Positions 34,208 to 48,348 of a stretch of DNA of 64,000 nt are shown one piece after another. Within the stretch, counting starts at the first letter, position 1, and each line of letters opens with the position of its first letter. The stretch comes from Physcomitrium patens (taxonomy: Eukaryota > Streptophyta > Bryopsida > Funariales > Funariaceae), in assembly GCF_000002425.4 (NCBI RefSeq), contig NC_037253.1, positions 12,183,145 through 12,247,144 of the forward strand, written 5' to 3'. A program made the translations under genes and the position numbers. Under the pieces are notes generated by a model. It made no database searches and was not told where the DNA came from. It saw only the letters and a list, made by a program, of their open reading frames with translations.

Positions 34208-35212
34208 ATGGCAGAGCTTGTTGAAATGAAGAGTGCAATGGCACAAATGCAAGAGCAAATGAGGGAGTTAATGCTTGCGATGCATCAACTCAATTCACCA
34301 ACACAGGAAAGAACAAGAATAGCAGAAAGTGGAGATATAGAGATGATCGGAGCTGCTTCAACATCTACAACAAATCACGTTCCTTCTCCAATTGTACAAC
34401 ACCCTATAAGCACTAGAGAACCAAGAATTGCCTTACCTGAGAAATTTGATGGTACGAGATCAAAGTTTCGAGGGTTCATCAATCAAGTACAATTGGCAAT
34501 TGAACTTCAACCGCAAAGCTATCCAACTCCAGGATCACAAGTCAGGTTTATTGGCACTCTACTTTCTGGTTCTGCATTATCGTGGTTTTCGTCTTTTCTT
34601 GAACAACGAAATCCAATATTGGACAATTTGGAAGCTTTTTTGGCGGAGTTTCGATCTATGTATGGTGAACACGATGCAACTCGTGTTGCAACAAATAAGA
34701 TCCGAATTCTGCGACAAGGAAATCGCTCAGTAACAGTATATGCTTCACAATTTCGACAACTTGCAATTGACATCAAGTGGAATGATGCTGCACTCATCAG
34801 TCAATTTCTTTATGGATTGCAATACGAAGTAAAGAAATTGATGCTCAACTTACCTGATCCTCAAACTTTGAGTCAAGCAATCGATTTTGCGGTAAAATGT
34901 GATAATCGACTTTTTGAATTTCGATCTGAGAATCATTCACGGGAACCTCAACGTTATTACTCAATGGCAACATCAACATCTTTGCCAAACGTACATTCGA
35001 AAGTAGAAGACATGCAAATTGACGCGGTACGTTTTAAACCTCTAACTGAGCAAGAAAAGATTCGTCGTCGTCAAGAAAGATTATGTTTATATTGCGGAGA
35101 ACCTAAGCACACTGCTCAATATTGTCCAAAGAAACGACGCAACTATAAAATGAGGGGTACGACGGTCAAAGAAGACAACATGTCGGAAAACGGATCCGTC
35201 CAGCTACAATAG
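34208..35212 (+). CDS. Element C gag polyprotein
   Basis: Uninterrupted 334-codon frame from ATG 34208 (MAELVEMKSAMAQ) to TAG 35210-35212. An upstream in-frame ATG at 34169 exists, but the 34208 start gives the helical N-terminus expected and resembles B's start region. Domains: coiled-coil-like residues 1-30, the retrotransposon gag core (FDGTRSKFRGFINQVQLA near residue 80, then ILRQGNRSVTVYASQFRQLA), and a CCHC knuckle CLYCGEPKHTAQYC near residues 295-308. It builds the virus-like particle and binds the genomic RNA. Intact, so it might still be made. Confidence 0.92.
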   Translation: MAELVEMKSAMAQMQEQMRELMLAMHQLNSPTQERTRIAESGDIEMIGAASTSTTNHVPSPIVQHPISTREPRIALPEKFDGTRSKFRGFINQVQLAIELQPQSYPTPGSQVRFIGTLLSGSALSWFSSFLEQRNPILDNLEAFLAEFRSMYGEHDATRVATNKIRILRQGNRSVTVYASQFRQLAIDIKWNDAALISQFLYGLQYEVKKLMLNLPDPQTLSQAIDFAVKCDNRLFEFRSENHSREPQRYYSMATSTSLPNVHSKVEDMQIDAVRFKPLTEQEKIRRRQERLCLYCGEPKHTAQYCPKKRRNYKMRGTTVKEDNMSENGSVQLQ

Positions 35213-38200
35213 GGACCGTGCAGCTGGAACCTTGTACAATTCCTAATGAAGGTCCTATCCTCTCCTCAGAACCCTCTCCTTGTTTTATAATAGACTTATA
35301 TTTAGGACCTAAGAATTACAAAGCCTCTGCTTTATTAGATTCGGGAGCCTCAGCATGTTTTTTAGATGAACAATTTGTTAAAAGTCGTAAAATACCCTAT
35401 GTACAGAAACCTAAACCAGTACATGTAGAAGTCATAGATGGTCGTCCCTTGTCTTCTGGAGATGTCACTCATGAAACTCATCCTATAAAAGTAACAATAG
35501 ACGGTCATGATAGCTACATAGCTTTTAACATAATTAAATCCCCGTCCAATCCAGTTATTTTAGGTTTATCCTAGCTAGAAAAATATAACCCTCGAATAGA
35601 TTGGAATTCGCGTAAACTTGACTTTTCCAAAAGCGTTATTAATAGTTCTACGAACCAAGTAAAAAATTATAAGTCTAGTACAGTAAAACCCGTACTGATA
35701 GGTGCAAAAGCATTTATACACGCAGCAAAAGAAGGATCAACTTTTGCTATTTATGCTGCACCTATTTCTGAAAACGTAAAGACTTCAAGTAGCATTCCAA
35801 GTCAATATCAGGAGTATCAAGACGTTTTTGAGAAAAAGAATGCAGATATTCTTCCTGAGCATCGTCCATATGATTGTTCAATCGACCTCAAGGAAGGAAC
35901 TCAGCCACCATTTGGACCAATTTACAGTTTATCGCAAGATGAGATGGCTGAACTCAAGACATATATTGACGAGAATTTAGCGAAAAATTTCATACGCCAT
36001 TCAAAATCTCCAGCAGGAGCTCCGATTCTATTCGTAAAGAAAAAAGATGGATCTTTACGAATGTGTGTTGATTATCGAGGACTCAACAAGATCACAATCA
36101 AGAACAGGTATCCATTACCTTTGATATCAGGACTCCTTGACCAGTTGAATCAAGCTAAGATCTATACAAAAATAGATCTAAGAGGAGCATATAATCTAGT
36201 ACGGATCAAAGAAGGAGATGAATGGAAGACTGCATTTCGAACCAGGTATTGACATTTCGAATATAATGTCATGCCCTTTGGACTCACGAATGCACCAGCT
36301 GCTTTTCAACATCTCATGAATGATGTATTTCGTGAATTCTTAGACAATTTTGTCGTCTGCTATCTAGACGATATCCTGATCTATTCCAAGAACGTCGAAG
36401 AACATGAAATACATGTTCGTCAAGTATTACAAAAACTTAGAGATGCAGGATTGTACGCCAAGATGGAAAAGTGTGTATTTCACACTACTCAAGTTGACTT
36501 TTTAGGATACATCATTTCAAATGATGGTCTCATGATGGATTCTAAGAAAGTCCAAACAATCGTGGATTGGAAGATTCCAAGGACGGTAAGAGATGTCCAA
36601 TGTTTCTTGGGATTTGCCAATTACTATCGGATCTTCATCAAAGATTTCTCACGAGTTGCAGCTCCACTTACACGCTTGACTAGTAAAGATAAATTCCAAT
36701 GGAATCAAGAAGCGGAAGCAGCATTTGAAGCCTTGAAGACATCGTTTGTCTCTGCACCAGTCTTATATCGTGTTGACTTTTCCAAGGTATTTTTTATGGA
36801 AACAGACGCATCGGATTTTGCCTTGGGTGCAGTTTTATCACAAATGGGAACAGATGACAAACTTCATCCGATAGCTTTTCATTCAAGAAAATTCTCAGCA
36901 GCCGAGATCAATTATGAGATCCACGATAAAGAACTTCTTGCAATCGTGGATTCTTTTCAAGAATGGCGTCATTATCTAGAAGGTGCTTCTAGTCCAGTCA
37001 TTGTGTATACAGATCACAAGAACCTCGAGTATTTCATGTCAGCACGCGTGTTGAATCGTCGTCAAGCTCGTTGGAGTATGTCTTTATCAAGATTCGACTT
37101 CATTATCACTTATCGGCCAGGAAAACAACAAGGTTTGTCCGATGCCCTGTCTAGACGTTCTTATTTTGCACCAAAAGAAGGAGATGCAGCTTTTGAGCAA
37201 CAAAGAACGGTCCTCTTGAAATCGGAGCAATTTCATCTCCGAGCAGTGAAATCAACACTGACTGTTGATTCAACTTTTCTCAAGCAAATCCAGTCCAGTA
37301 TGTCCTCAGACCCTCTTGTTCATGATATCGAGAATAATTCTTCCAAGTCTCATGATTCTTCTAAGTTCGAGTTCAAGAATAATCTATTATATTTTGAAGG
37401 ACGCCTATATGTTCCAGAAGGAAAAGCACGTTTGCGTGTTCTTCAAGCACGTCATGACTTTCCAGCAGCAGGTCACTTTGGATATAATAAGACTTTGGAA
37501 CTCATATCAAGAGATTTTTGGTGGCCACAAATGTGGAAGTCAGTCAAAGACTTTGTACAATCATGTGATATTTGTTCAAGATCAAAAATTCCTCGACATC
37601 GACCTTACGGACTTCTTCAGCCATTACCTATACCAGAACAACCATGGTCTTCTGTTTCTATGGATTTCATCACAGATCTTCCAAACTCAAGATCTTATGA
37701 TTCTATATTTGTGATAGTAGATCGTTTCACCAAGATGGCACATTTTATGCCATGTACAAAATCTATCACAGGTGAAGAAACAGCTAAGCTTTTCATTGAT
37801 AATATCTATCGCTATCATGGATTACCTAAAGATATCATATCGGATAGGGGAACTCAATTTGTGTCGAGATTCTGGAGGACTCTTTTCAAGATTTTAAAAG
37901 TGGACATAAAGCTATCTTCAGCTTTCCATCCTCAAACTGATGGACAAACAGAGCGCGTAAACCAAGTCTTGGAACAGTATTTAAGGTGTACCATTAACTA
38001 TCAACAAGATGATTGGACAAACCTTCTGCCATTGGCAGAGTTTGCTTATAATAATACGGTACATTCCTCCACGCAACAAACACCTTTCTTTGTCAATTAT
38101 GGCTATCATCCACGACTTGATACTTTTGATTTTTCAAAAGTTGATAATCCTGCAGCAGAAGATATGGCAAATCGGTTGTCAGAGTTACATGCAATAATGA

Positions 38201-38706
38201 AGGCGCAGTTGAAGAAAGCTCAAGAACGGCAAAAGATAAATGCAGATGTATATCGTAAAGAGCAACCACAACTCAACGTGGGTGATAAAGTATGACTACC
38301 TCGTCGCAATATCAAGACCACTCGACCTTGTGACAAATTGGACTATCGTAGGCTTGGCCCCTTTTCTGTTTCTGAACAGATCAACCCAGTTGCATATCGG
38401 TTACATCTACCGGAGTCAATAAAGATCCATCCTGTATTCCACGTGTCTCTTCTTGAACCATATAAGACAGTGGATATACAAGGAAGAAGACAAATGCCAT
38501 CGCCTCCTATAGAAGTAGATAATAATGAAGAATTTGAGGTGGAAGAGATATTAGACTCAAGGCGGCGCCGAAATAAGCTGGAATATCTTGTTCATTGGTG
38601 CGGATATGATATTAGTGAGCGCACATGGGAGCCATCCAGGAATCTAGCAAATGCATCAGCTAAAGTCAAAGTTTTTCATCAACGACATCCATCAAAACCA
38701 AGATGA
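35149..38706 (+). pseudogene. Element C pol polyprotein (three point stops)
   Basis: One frame, -1 to gag, open from 35149 through the gag stop, with no AUG near its start. Protease: LLDSGASACFLDE near 35337. [19 protein letters not shown] and active site CYLDDILIYSKN near 36360. RNase H: METDASDFALGAVLSQ and YTDHKNLEYF. Integrase: zinc H-H-C-C (GHFGYNKTLELI, then CDICSRSK), DDE residues in SMDFITDLP, ISDRGTQF and GQTERVNQVLEQYL, then LDYRRLGPF. Chromodomain FEVEEILDSRRRRNKLEYLV and CGYDISERTWEP at about 38530-38635. Stops: TAG 35572 (Trp codon), TGA 36250 (Gly codon), TGA 38293 (probable Trp codon). Confidence 0.93.
35200..35227 (+). promoter_or_regulatory. Hairpin at the C gag-pol junction
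   Basis: CCAGCTACA / TGCAGCTGG pair at 8 of 9 positions around the loop ATAGGGACCG, which holds the gag TAG. Element B has the same loop length and stem, with one compensatory pair change. Confidence 0.6.
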
Positions 38707-38801
38707 AAACCTCTCTTATAAAAGAGACAAGATTGAGGCAAGATAACATTCAATTTCCTATCCTTGTTTGTAACTTCTTTGCATTTTGTGACGCTAATTA
38801 G

Positions 38802-39224
38802 ATGGAGAGCCAACAACCAGCAGATTCAACTCAAGAACCTTCGTTTGCTGACTTACCGGATGAGACATTGCGATTGTCACAACCTTCAAAACGACGCAAC
38901 CGAGATGAAGACCCTCAAGAACGACATGTTCTTCCTCGAATAGATGGTGAGATACAACGCGTTTGGTATCACGACCTTGGAAGAGATTCTCGATGTTTGG
39001 TGATATTATTGGAGGTAGGAACGACTCCTGATGGTGTTTCAAATGTATTATTTGAAGGAAGTTATGAAGGCCTCAACAGTGATCAAATAATAGGGTGGTT
39101 TTCTCGCCCTGGAATGGGACACTATCGATGGCTAAGAGGACCCATCAACTATCTTCGAAGAGAACAAAGATCAGAGTATGTAGCAAATACAATTCGCCGC
39201 ATATTAGATTTTCTCAATATATAA
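38802..39224 (+). CDS. Element C 3' extra ORF, unknown protein with GHYRWL motif
   Basis: An intact 140-aa frame 95 nt after pol and 41 nt before the 3' LTR. I do not recognise the family. Visible parts: a polar N-terminus (MESQQPADSTQEP), a basic patch (SKRRNRDEDPQERH), a predicted mixed alpha/beta core with CLVILLEVG and VLFEGSYEGL, the block MGHYRWLRGPINYLRREQRS, and a helical end (RRILDFLNI). No signal peptide, membrane segment or zinc motif. Homologues occupy the same place in elements A (same 423-nt length) and B. Position resembles that of env-like or accessory ORFs, but it has no envelope features. Expression would need splicing or reinitiation. Confidence 0.8.
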   Translation: MESQQPADSTQEPSFADLPDETLRLSQPSKRRNRDEDPQERHVLPRIDGEIQRVWYHDLGRDSRCLVILLEVGTTPDGVSNVLFEGSYEGLNSDQIIGWFSRPGMGHYRWLRGPINYLRREQRSEYVANTIRRILDFLNI

Positions 39225-39265
39225 TCACCGCTCCTCGTAGAACTCGTCCCTAGAAGGGGGGGTAA

Positions 39266-39795
39266 TGTCACGGACATACATATAATTACCTATATGAATA
39301 GATAAAAGTATGTAAAAGTAGGTTAATTGTGTAATATCTTCTAGAGAAGCTTCTTAGAAGCTTCATAGACGCTGCTTTGACTTTATAGGAGTCTATAGTT
39401 GACTTTTAGGTTAGAAACTTGGTCAACAAGTTAGCCATGTGCCACACATGTTGGAAGCTTAAAGAACAAGCTAACTATGTGGTCCATCCATAGAAAACTT
39501 GCCTTGCAAGCAAAGGCATGTGGCCTAGAAAGTCAACATATATTGGAGGTCTTATAGAACATCGCCACGTGGCTTCTAGTTAGATAGTATATATAGAGGC
39601 AAGAGTGAAGCCCTCTTCACTCTTGTCAACTCCTTTCTTGCTTCTAGTCCAGGTTCAAGAGTCTTTAGTTTCTTGTCTTGTGGCAATAGCCATTCCAGTT
39701 TCCTTTTAATATACCTACTTGTTTATATTTTGACTTATTATATCGAGATAGCCTTTTGGTGTATATTTTTTCTCATCGAGTCTTTATCCTTGACA
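39266..39795 (+). repeat. 3' LTR of element C
   Basis: 530 bp. By eye it has six differences from 33466-33995: C/T near 39477, A/T near 39504, C/G near 39564, two C/T near 39770 and G/A near 39786. Confidence 0.97.
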
Positions 39796-39800
39796 ATAAA

Positions 39801-41959
39801 TTACATGTTGGAATTCTCTTAATTCTATTTTAATTGTAAGATATTAGAGTTGTACATAATTTTTTGATATCTTTTTCTATTTGTAAAATGGGTATAATCC
39901 ATTTGTGTGAAAAAATAAAAATAACAACAACAATTAAGCCTGGAAGCTGAGTTGAAGGCTTTCACAAATAGAAGCGTCGAAGCACAAGATCATATCTTGA
40001 CTTTGCATAAGACGAGTGCTCGAGGGCTTGCAAGATACCGGCGATGAAAGAAACGGGAGATGGCGGCGCTAGGCAGGCCAAGCAAACAAGCGCGGCAATC
40101 GCTTCGAACTCGTTCTCCGTGGAACTATTTGCTCGTGATCAGTAACCGGACATCCAAACATTTGGGGCGTGATCGACGCGATGAAGCTCAAGCGAGTGAT
40201 TCCTGCTCATGGTACAAGGCCATCGCCAAGCAAGCCGGACACGGAGATCACCGAATGAAGTCCATTTAAGAGAAATTTCGCACCAGAATTAGGAAGCTTG
40301 AGCGCTCCGAGACGACCCAATATCAGCAGTTAGAGATGTGGTGTGACACTCAATTAAGTAGTTGGTAGCCGAACTTTCGACAAAATAAATTTCTATAGCA
40401 GTTCATGACCTGGTGTATCGTTGAACTTAATATCCCTGCTGGATTTTCCACCTAAACTACAAGTTCCTGCCATGAATTTTATCCACCAGTGGATTTGAAT
40501 GCTATAAGGGTATGAGAAATTCTCCCAGTTGCGATCTCCTCACTTACTGCGAATTAAACCTTGCCCTTGTGAAATGGAGGCATTATTTGTACTGAGCTCC
40601 TGGGCGATCTCCGTGTATGCATCCTCATATTTTTCTCCAGTCCATGCTGTGTGCTCGGTTGATCAAGATAATTACGTGTTTTGAAGCTTTCTTTAGCTTT
40701 CAATTACAGTTTTGCAGAAGAGGGTAGGTAAGACAGAGCTGCAAGTCTGAAATACGCGAAATTTTAGATTTGTGCTTAAGTAAAAGCAACGTAACATAAA
40801 GGAACGTAACACGGAATGGACTCGAACTGCGAATTATGCAAGATGAAGTAGCAAATTTGAGGCCACAAGCTGCACTTTGTATACTGAGCAATTCTAGCCC
40901 ATTCCAATGCGCTGTGATCACCTTGGAAGGGCACTGCGCTTACGTGATTATCCTGATGGAAATCGCCCCTGTGGATTCCAGAAATCCTTACCTGCTGCCG
41001 CTGGAGACAACAGAGTACTGTGCAAACAAGGGAATGCTCTGCTTTTTGGAATTTACTTTGGGGCATGGCAGTACTCTGTTTGAGGTGGAGAATAACAGGT
41101 TGTGAATATAGGTTAGCAGGATTCCGTTATGCCGTTACCGTTATCAGCAATGCAGCTGCGAAACGGTCGCCTCCCTCGACAACTGCGCTACAACAATACT
41201 CCCCACGAAACCCGTCAGACATCTCACCTACCTGGTTCGCCTTCCAGCAATTCATCGGAGGTATTCCAATTTTCTCGTGCGTAGCTCTGCTGATGTAATT
41301 TGTGATGGCGATCGGTATCTCCTGAAATGAAACGCTAATGAGAGCACAAATGGGGCTTGGCGAATTAGGTCAAGAGTCGCTCACAGTGGAACACCTATGG
41401 AAGCAGGACCTGGAAAAAATTCAAGATGCAAGGCCGTCCTTCTGCAGGCAATCGATATGATTATTCTATCACTGTTACACAAACTCTGGAAGTTAAACAT
41501 CGTGTAAACAGTCATTGGCTCCGTGTATGAGGAACAATGACGACCTCATATGGCTGTTGCTGCTGTGTGGTTCAGATACTCTGCAACGTATTCTCCGCCG
41601 GCATGTGCTGATAGGAAGTTACCAACTCCATACACCCGTAAGTTAACACAAGCTTTAATACCAAGGTCCCCCTCACACTTTAATCACGTAGTTGATCATT
41701 ATTGAATGACTGAAGGGAAAGCTCAACATGTGATATTTTCTGTGATGAGGATTTAGCTAGATTTTAAAAAGATGCTAAGTCCAATCATGCCACTCGTCAC
41801 ACTTGTTTCTGGATTTCAATCTGGCAGTTGTTAAAATTTCGAACTTTTCAAAATATGTTTTAAAACGTCGATGGAGGCGATTTTGTAACCTTGAAATAGT
41901 TGGAGGGTGGAATTTGAGCTTTTGTAGGGTCCCCTCAGAGACCTCCACCAGCTAACAAG
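39801..41959. other. Upstream region of TTLL9, no confident gene
   Basis: GC content rises sharply after element C. Open stretches at 40060-40269 (plus), 41066-40776 (minus), 40836-41105 (plus) and 41020-41298 (plus) overlap in several frames and match no family known to me. They may include the TTLL9 promoter, 5' UTR or an unrecognised exon. A 12-bp inverted pair AACAGAGTACTG / CAGTACTCTGTT lies at 41009-41020 and 41069-41080. Confidence 0.5.
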
Positions 41960-45166
<3,207 letters not shown>

Positions 45167-46126
45167 GAAGCGAACTTATGGTGATCTTTTGAGGATTGCA
45201 ATCCAGGTCTTTCGAGGCATTTTCTTATTTGAATATGGCCCTTTTCATTTTTTTTCATTTCTCATCTTTTTATATATTTTTCAGTTCAAGTCAATTTTGC
45301 TGTTTTATGTAAACGACGTTTGCTAAGTGAAGTAAATTTATATCACTTGTGCAGCAATCAGGTTCAACTTGAGTTAATTTTGCAAATTTGAATGGACGAA
45401 ACTAATGATTTAAAGCCTTGGGATTGATCAATAATGAGTTCATTAATGTGCAAATTGCATGGAATCGAAGTGTTCGGTCATGTTTTAGTAAATAGAGTTG
45501 CTTGCAGCATGTTATGTAAATTGATTTAATTTTGGTGATGGAGCCAAAGGTTTTCACATGATAATTGACTATTTTATTGCAACCTTCTGAAAGATACAAA
45601 ACCTTCGTGTGACCAGATTGTAAAAATTTGGTGGAATGATTAATTTATTGTGGTCGAAAAAGTATTCAAAAGGATAAACTTCACATCCATACATAAAATA
45701 CCCATCACTCTACTCCCATTTATTGTGGCAAATTACACTAATTTAGATGTAAAAATGTCGAAGTGGAACTTCACCAACTCTAATCTAATCTAATTTAGTT
45801 CATCTTGAATACCTCAAAAATTCTTCACATGGTTAAATGACTTATTTAAATAAAATAAAACAAAATAAATGGTGTAAAGATGCATATTGTCATTAAACTT
45901 ATCCTTCATCAGTCAAAGTCACGATACAACCTTTCTAAAGAAGTGTCACGAAATTAATTGTCTAATGAAAAGACTAACCTAAGTAAACTTGTTCTAAACT
46001 GAGTAGACAAAATTGCTTACAAGCGAAACGACTGATCAAAGAAGTTGTGATCATTGATCAAACTCGCATCTGTAACTAAGTGAACTGTTTCAACATCCAG
46101 TTATTGATGAAAGTATAGAACGGTTC
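45167..46126. other. Convergent intergenic region
   Basis: 3' flanks of TTLL9 (plus) and biotin synthase (minus). AT-rich, no ORF of interest. No clear single polyadenylation signal can be chosen by eye. Confidence 0.6.
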
Positions 46127-48348
46127 TTACGCGACAGCTGCCTCTTCAATCCTTTCATGTACATCATGCCCTTGATTGAAATTGGGGGGCTTGGAGATAA
46201 GACCAAGGGTCTGAAACATCTGCTGGTCTGCATCTTTATCATTGTTTGGTGTCGTTAACAACTTCTCACCCGTGAAAATTGAATTGGCTCCTGCCATGAA
46301 GCACAGCGCCTTCACGGACAAAACATAAGGTCCAGAGGAAGGTTAATTAGCACCAACTCTTCTTTGCTTTCAAGCCAACCCACACTGATACACAAGGCCG
46401 AACATCTCGTCCTTAAAGGATAAAGGTTGGAATTTACCTGCTCTGGTTGGGAGAAGCGCACACGGCCAGCTGACAATCGCACCATTGCTTTCGGCATAAC
46501 AATGCGAGCCGTTGCGATCATTCTCACCATCTCCCAAACCTCTACGGGCTGCAGTCAGACCACTATAAATCGGTTAGAATTAAGGATAGCAAGGACATGG
46601 CATGATCCATCCAAAGATTCAACCTGGTTGCAGTTGCAATAGGATTCATTCATGTTTCTGGAAGAGAACCAAGTATGGTGCAGACTCGGGATTGAAGTTA
46701 ATCGTACAACCTTTTGGTTCTCGAGGGGGGTACCCTTGACCGCAAGGAGCGCGTTTATGGGCACACTTTCAGGGTGTTCGGGCAGGGTGGCCAAAGTGTG
46801 TAGCAGCCCCACTCGATCTTCCTCAGCTTCACCAAGTCCGATTATACCTCCTGTACACACGGTACGACGAGCCCGTTTCACATATCAGCAAATAAAATGC
46901 AGCATAGTTAAATGTACAGAGATGTATGTGTATATATATATATATGATGAGGGAAAAAAAACGAAGATGCCATGTCTCTAACGATGGGTGTCTGAAGATT
47001 GGTATCGCACCTGAGCACACACTGATCCCAGCGTCCCGAACGAGTTCAAGTGTTTTCAGTCGTTCGTCATATGATCGTGTGGTGATAATATTCGGATAGT
47101 ATTCCCGAGATGTATCCAGATTGTGGTTATAAGCGGTAAGCCCAGCAGCCTTGAGTTGTTCTGCCTGCTTCTGTTCCAACATGCCTAATGTGCAGCATAC
47201 CTCCATCCCCATGCCCCTGCTCATGAAGAACAGAGTGTGAAGGCAATGATTGAGATAGATATCTTCACAGCTATTGGGCTCTTCAAAGCACATGGCTTAA
47301 GGGTTTGAAGCGAATGTAAAAAAAACTTATCCTAGAACATCCTAGGACTCTCACACCCTCATATACAACTAAATGAGATTGGTTTTATTAGACATTACCT
47401 AATCTCTTTAACATACTCTAGGATCTGATTGAAGTTGGTTTTCCTTCCAACAGTGTCCCTCCAAGCAGCACCCATGCAAAACCTTGAGCTCCCTGCCTCC
47501 TTAGCCTGTTTTGCAGGACGATAAAGTTTCATCATTCACACTGTACCCATAACTTTAAATCTCGCGTGCAAACGCAAAAATTGACATGGAGAAGAATGCC
47601 GACATTAAAAAACTACTTTGCACGTGTGGATCCGAGCTAGGACCCAAGCGCTGTATCACAACTTCAGCAAGTACTAAAAAAACAAGGAAACTTACCTTCT
47701 TCGCAGCATCCAAAACGATATCTTCAGAGAGCAGCTTTTGTGCCTTCACACCAGTGTCGTACCGAGAAGATTGAGGACAGTAGGAACAGTCTTCGGAGCA
47801 TCCGCCCGTTTTTATGGAAAGTAATGTGCACTGCTGCACTTCCCTCCATTTATGTGTGTGCTTGTGAACTTGAGCCTGGCAACAACTTCGAGTTCAGATC
47901 ACCACCAATGCACAGCATGCTTGAAACCTACGTAGATACTTCCCAAAGCCCTAAGAAATAAAATAAGAAGCACCAATTTGAGAGAAATTCTGCACCAAAG
48001 ACACACCCCGTAGAGCAGAAGATCCATCAATGGCGACTCGTAGATGGCCTGAATCTCGTCACGCGTCCAATCATGCCTAGGCTCGTTCCGGATAGCGTAC
48101 TCTCCCGCAATCGCAGCGGAAGATACCTGCCTCAATGAAGAGCTAGATATCTCTTCGCTATGATACTCCCGCACTTGACCCAACAACGCGAAATAGCCGG
48201 AAGGTTTCAACTGGCGGGGCAGGGCAAAGTCTACATCCCGAGACTTGCGAACCGAATTGGAATACACAATGCGAGAGGAGCGCGAGAACGAAGCCACGCG
48301 ACGAAGAAGGCCCACACTCGAAGCCAAAGAGCGCATTCCGACCGCCAT
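46127..48348 (-). CDS. BIO2: Biotin synthase (mitochondrial), 7 exons
   Basis: A radical-SAM enzyme that inserts sulfur into dethiobiotin, the last step of biotin synthesis; in plants it is mitochondrial. Exons (minus strand): 48348-48007, 47875-47696, 47505-47399, 47216-47011, 46850-46711, 46548-46438, 46309-46127. Splice sites are GT-AG with consistent phases; the product is 422 aa. The N-terminus [17 protein letters not shown] is rich in Arg and Ser, as a mitochondrial presequence. CSEDCSYC (Cys 140, 144, 147) is the CX3CX2C site for the 4Fe-4S cluster. Further marks: [68 protein letters not shown], and [19 protein letters not shown] (the Arg ligand region of the 2Fe-2S cluster). A methionine 12 nt further in is an alternative start. 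Its leader is longer than in Arabidopsis. Confidence 0.96.

Larger units (their letters stand above)
33466..39795 (+). mobile_element. Element C: near-intact chromovirus
   Basis: 6330 bp with 530-bp LTRs, ends TGTCA...TGACA, and a perfect target duplication ATAAA (33461-33465, 39796-39800). It contains gag, pol (protease, RT, RNase H, integrase, chromodomain), a 3' extra ORF and a polypurine tract AGAAGGGGGGG before the 3' LTR. By eye the LTRs differ at six sites, so insertion is recent. Pol has three point stops. The position of the Ty3/gypsy domains and the C-terminal chromodomain identify a chromovirus; a relation to the Tcn1-like clade reported in mosses is likely but unproven. Confidence 0.97.

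Noticed and set aside
40060..40269. 69-aa ORF upstream of TTLL9
   Set aside because: No recognisable domain, competing frames of similar length, and no splice or promoter evidence.
41009..41080. 12-bp inverted repeat as a microRNA precursor or MITE end
   Set aside because: The 48-nt loop and lack of extended pairing do not fit a microRNA precursor; no target duplication for a MITE.
40836..41105. Overlapping ORFs of about 90 aa on both strands
   Set aside because: They mirror each other in GC-richer DNA and match no family; no reason to prefer either strand.
46925..46945. (TA)n tract inside the biotin synthase gene
   Set aside because: Lies in the intron between exons 4 and 5; no effect on coding.
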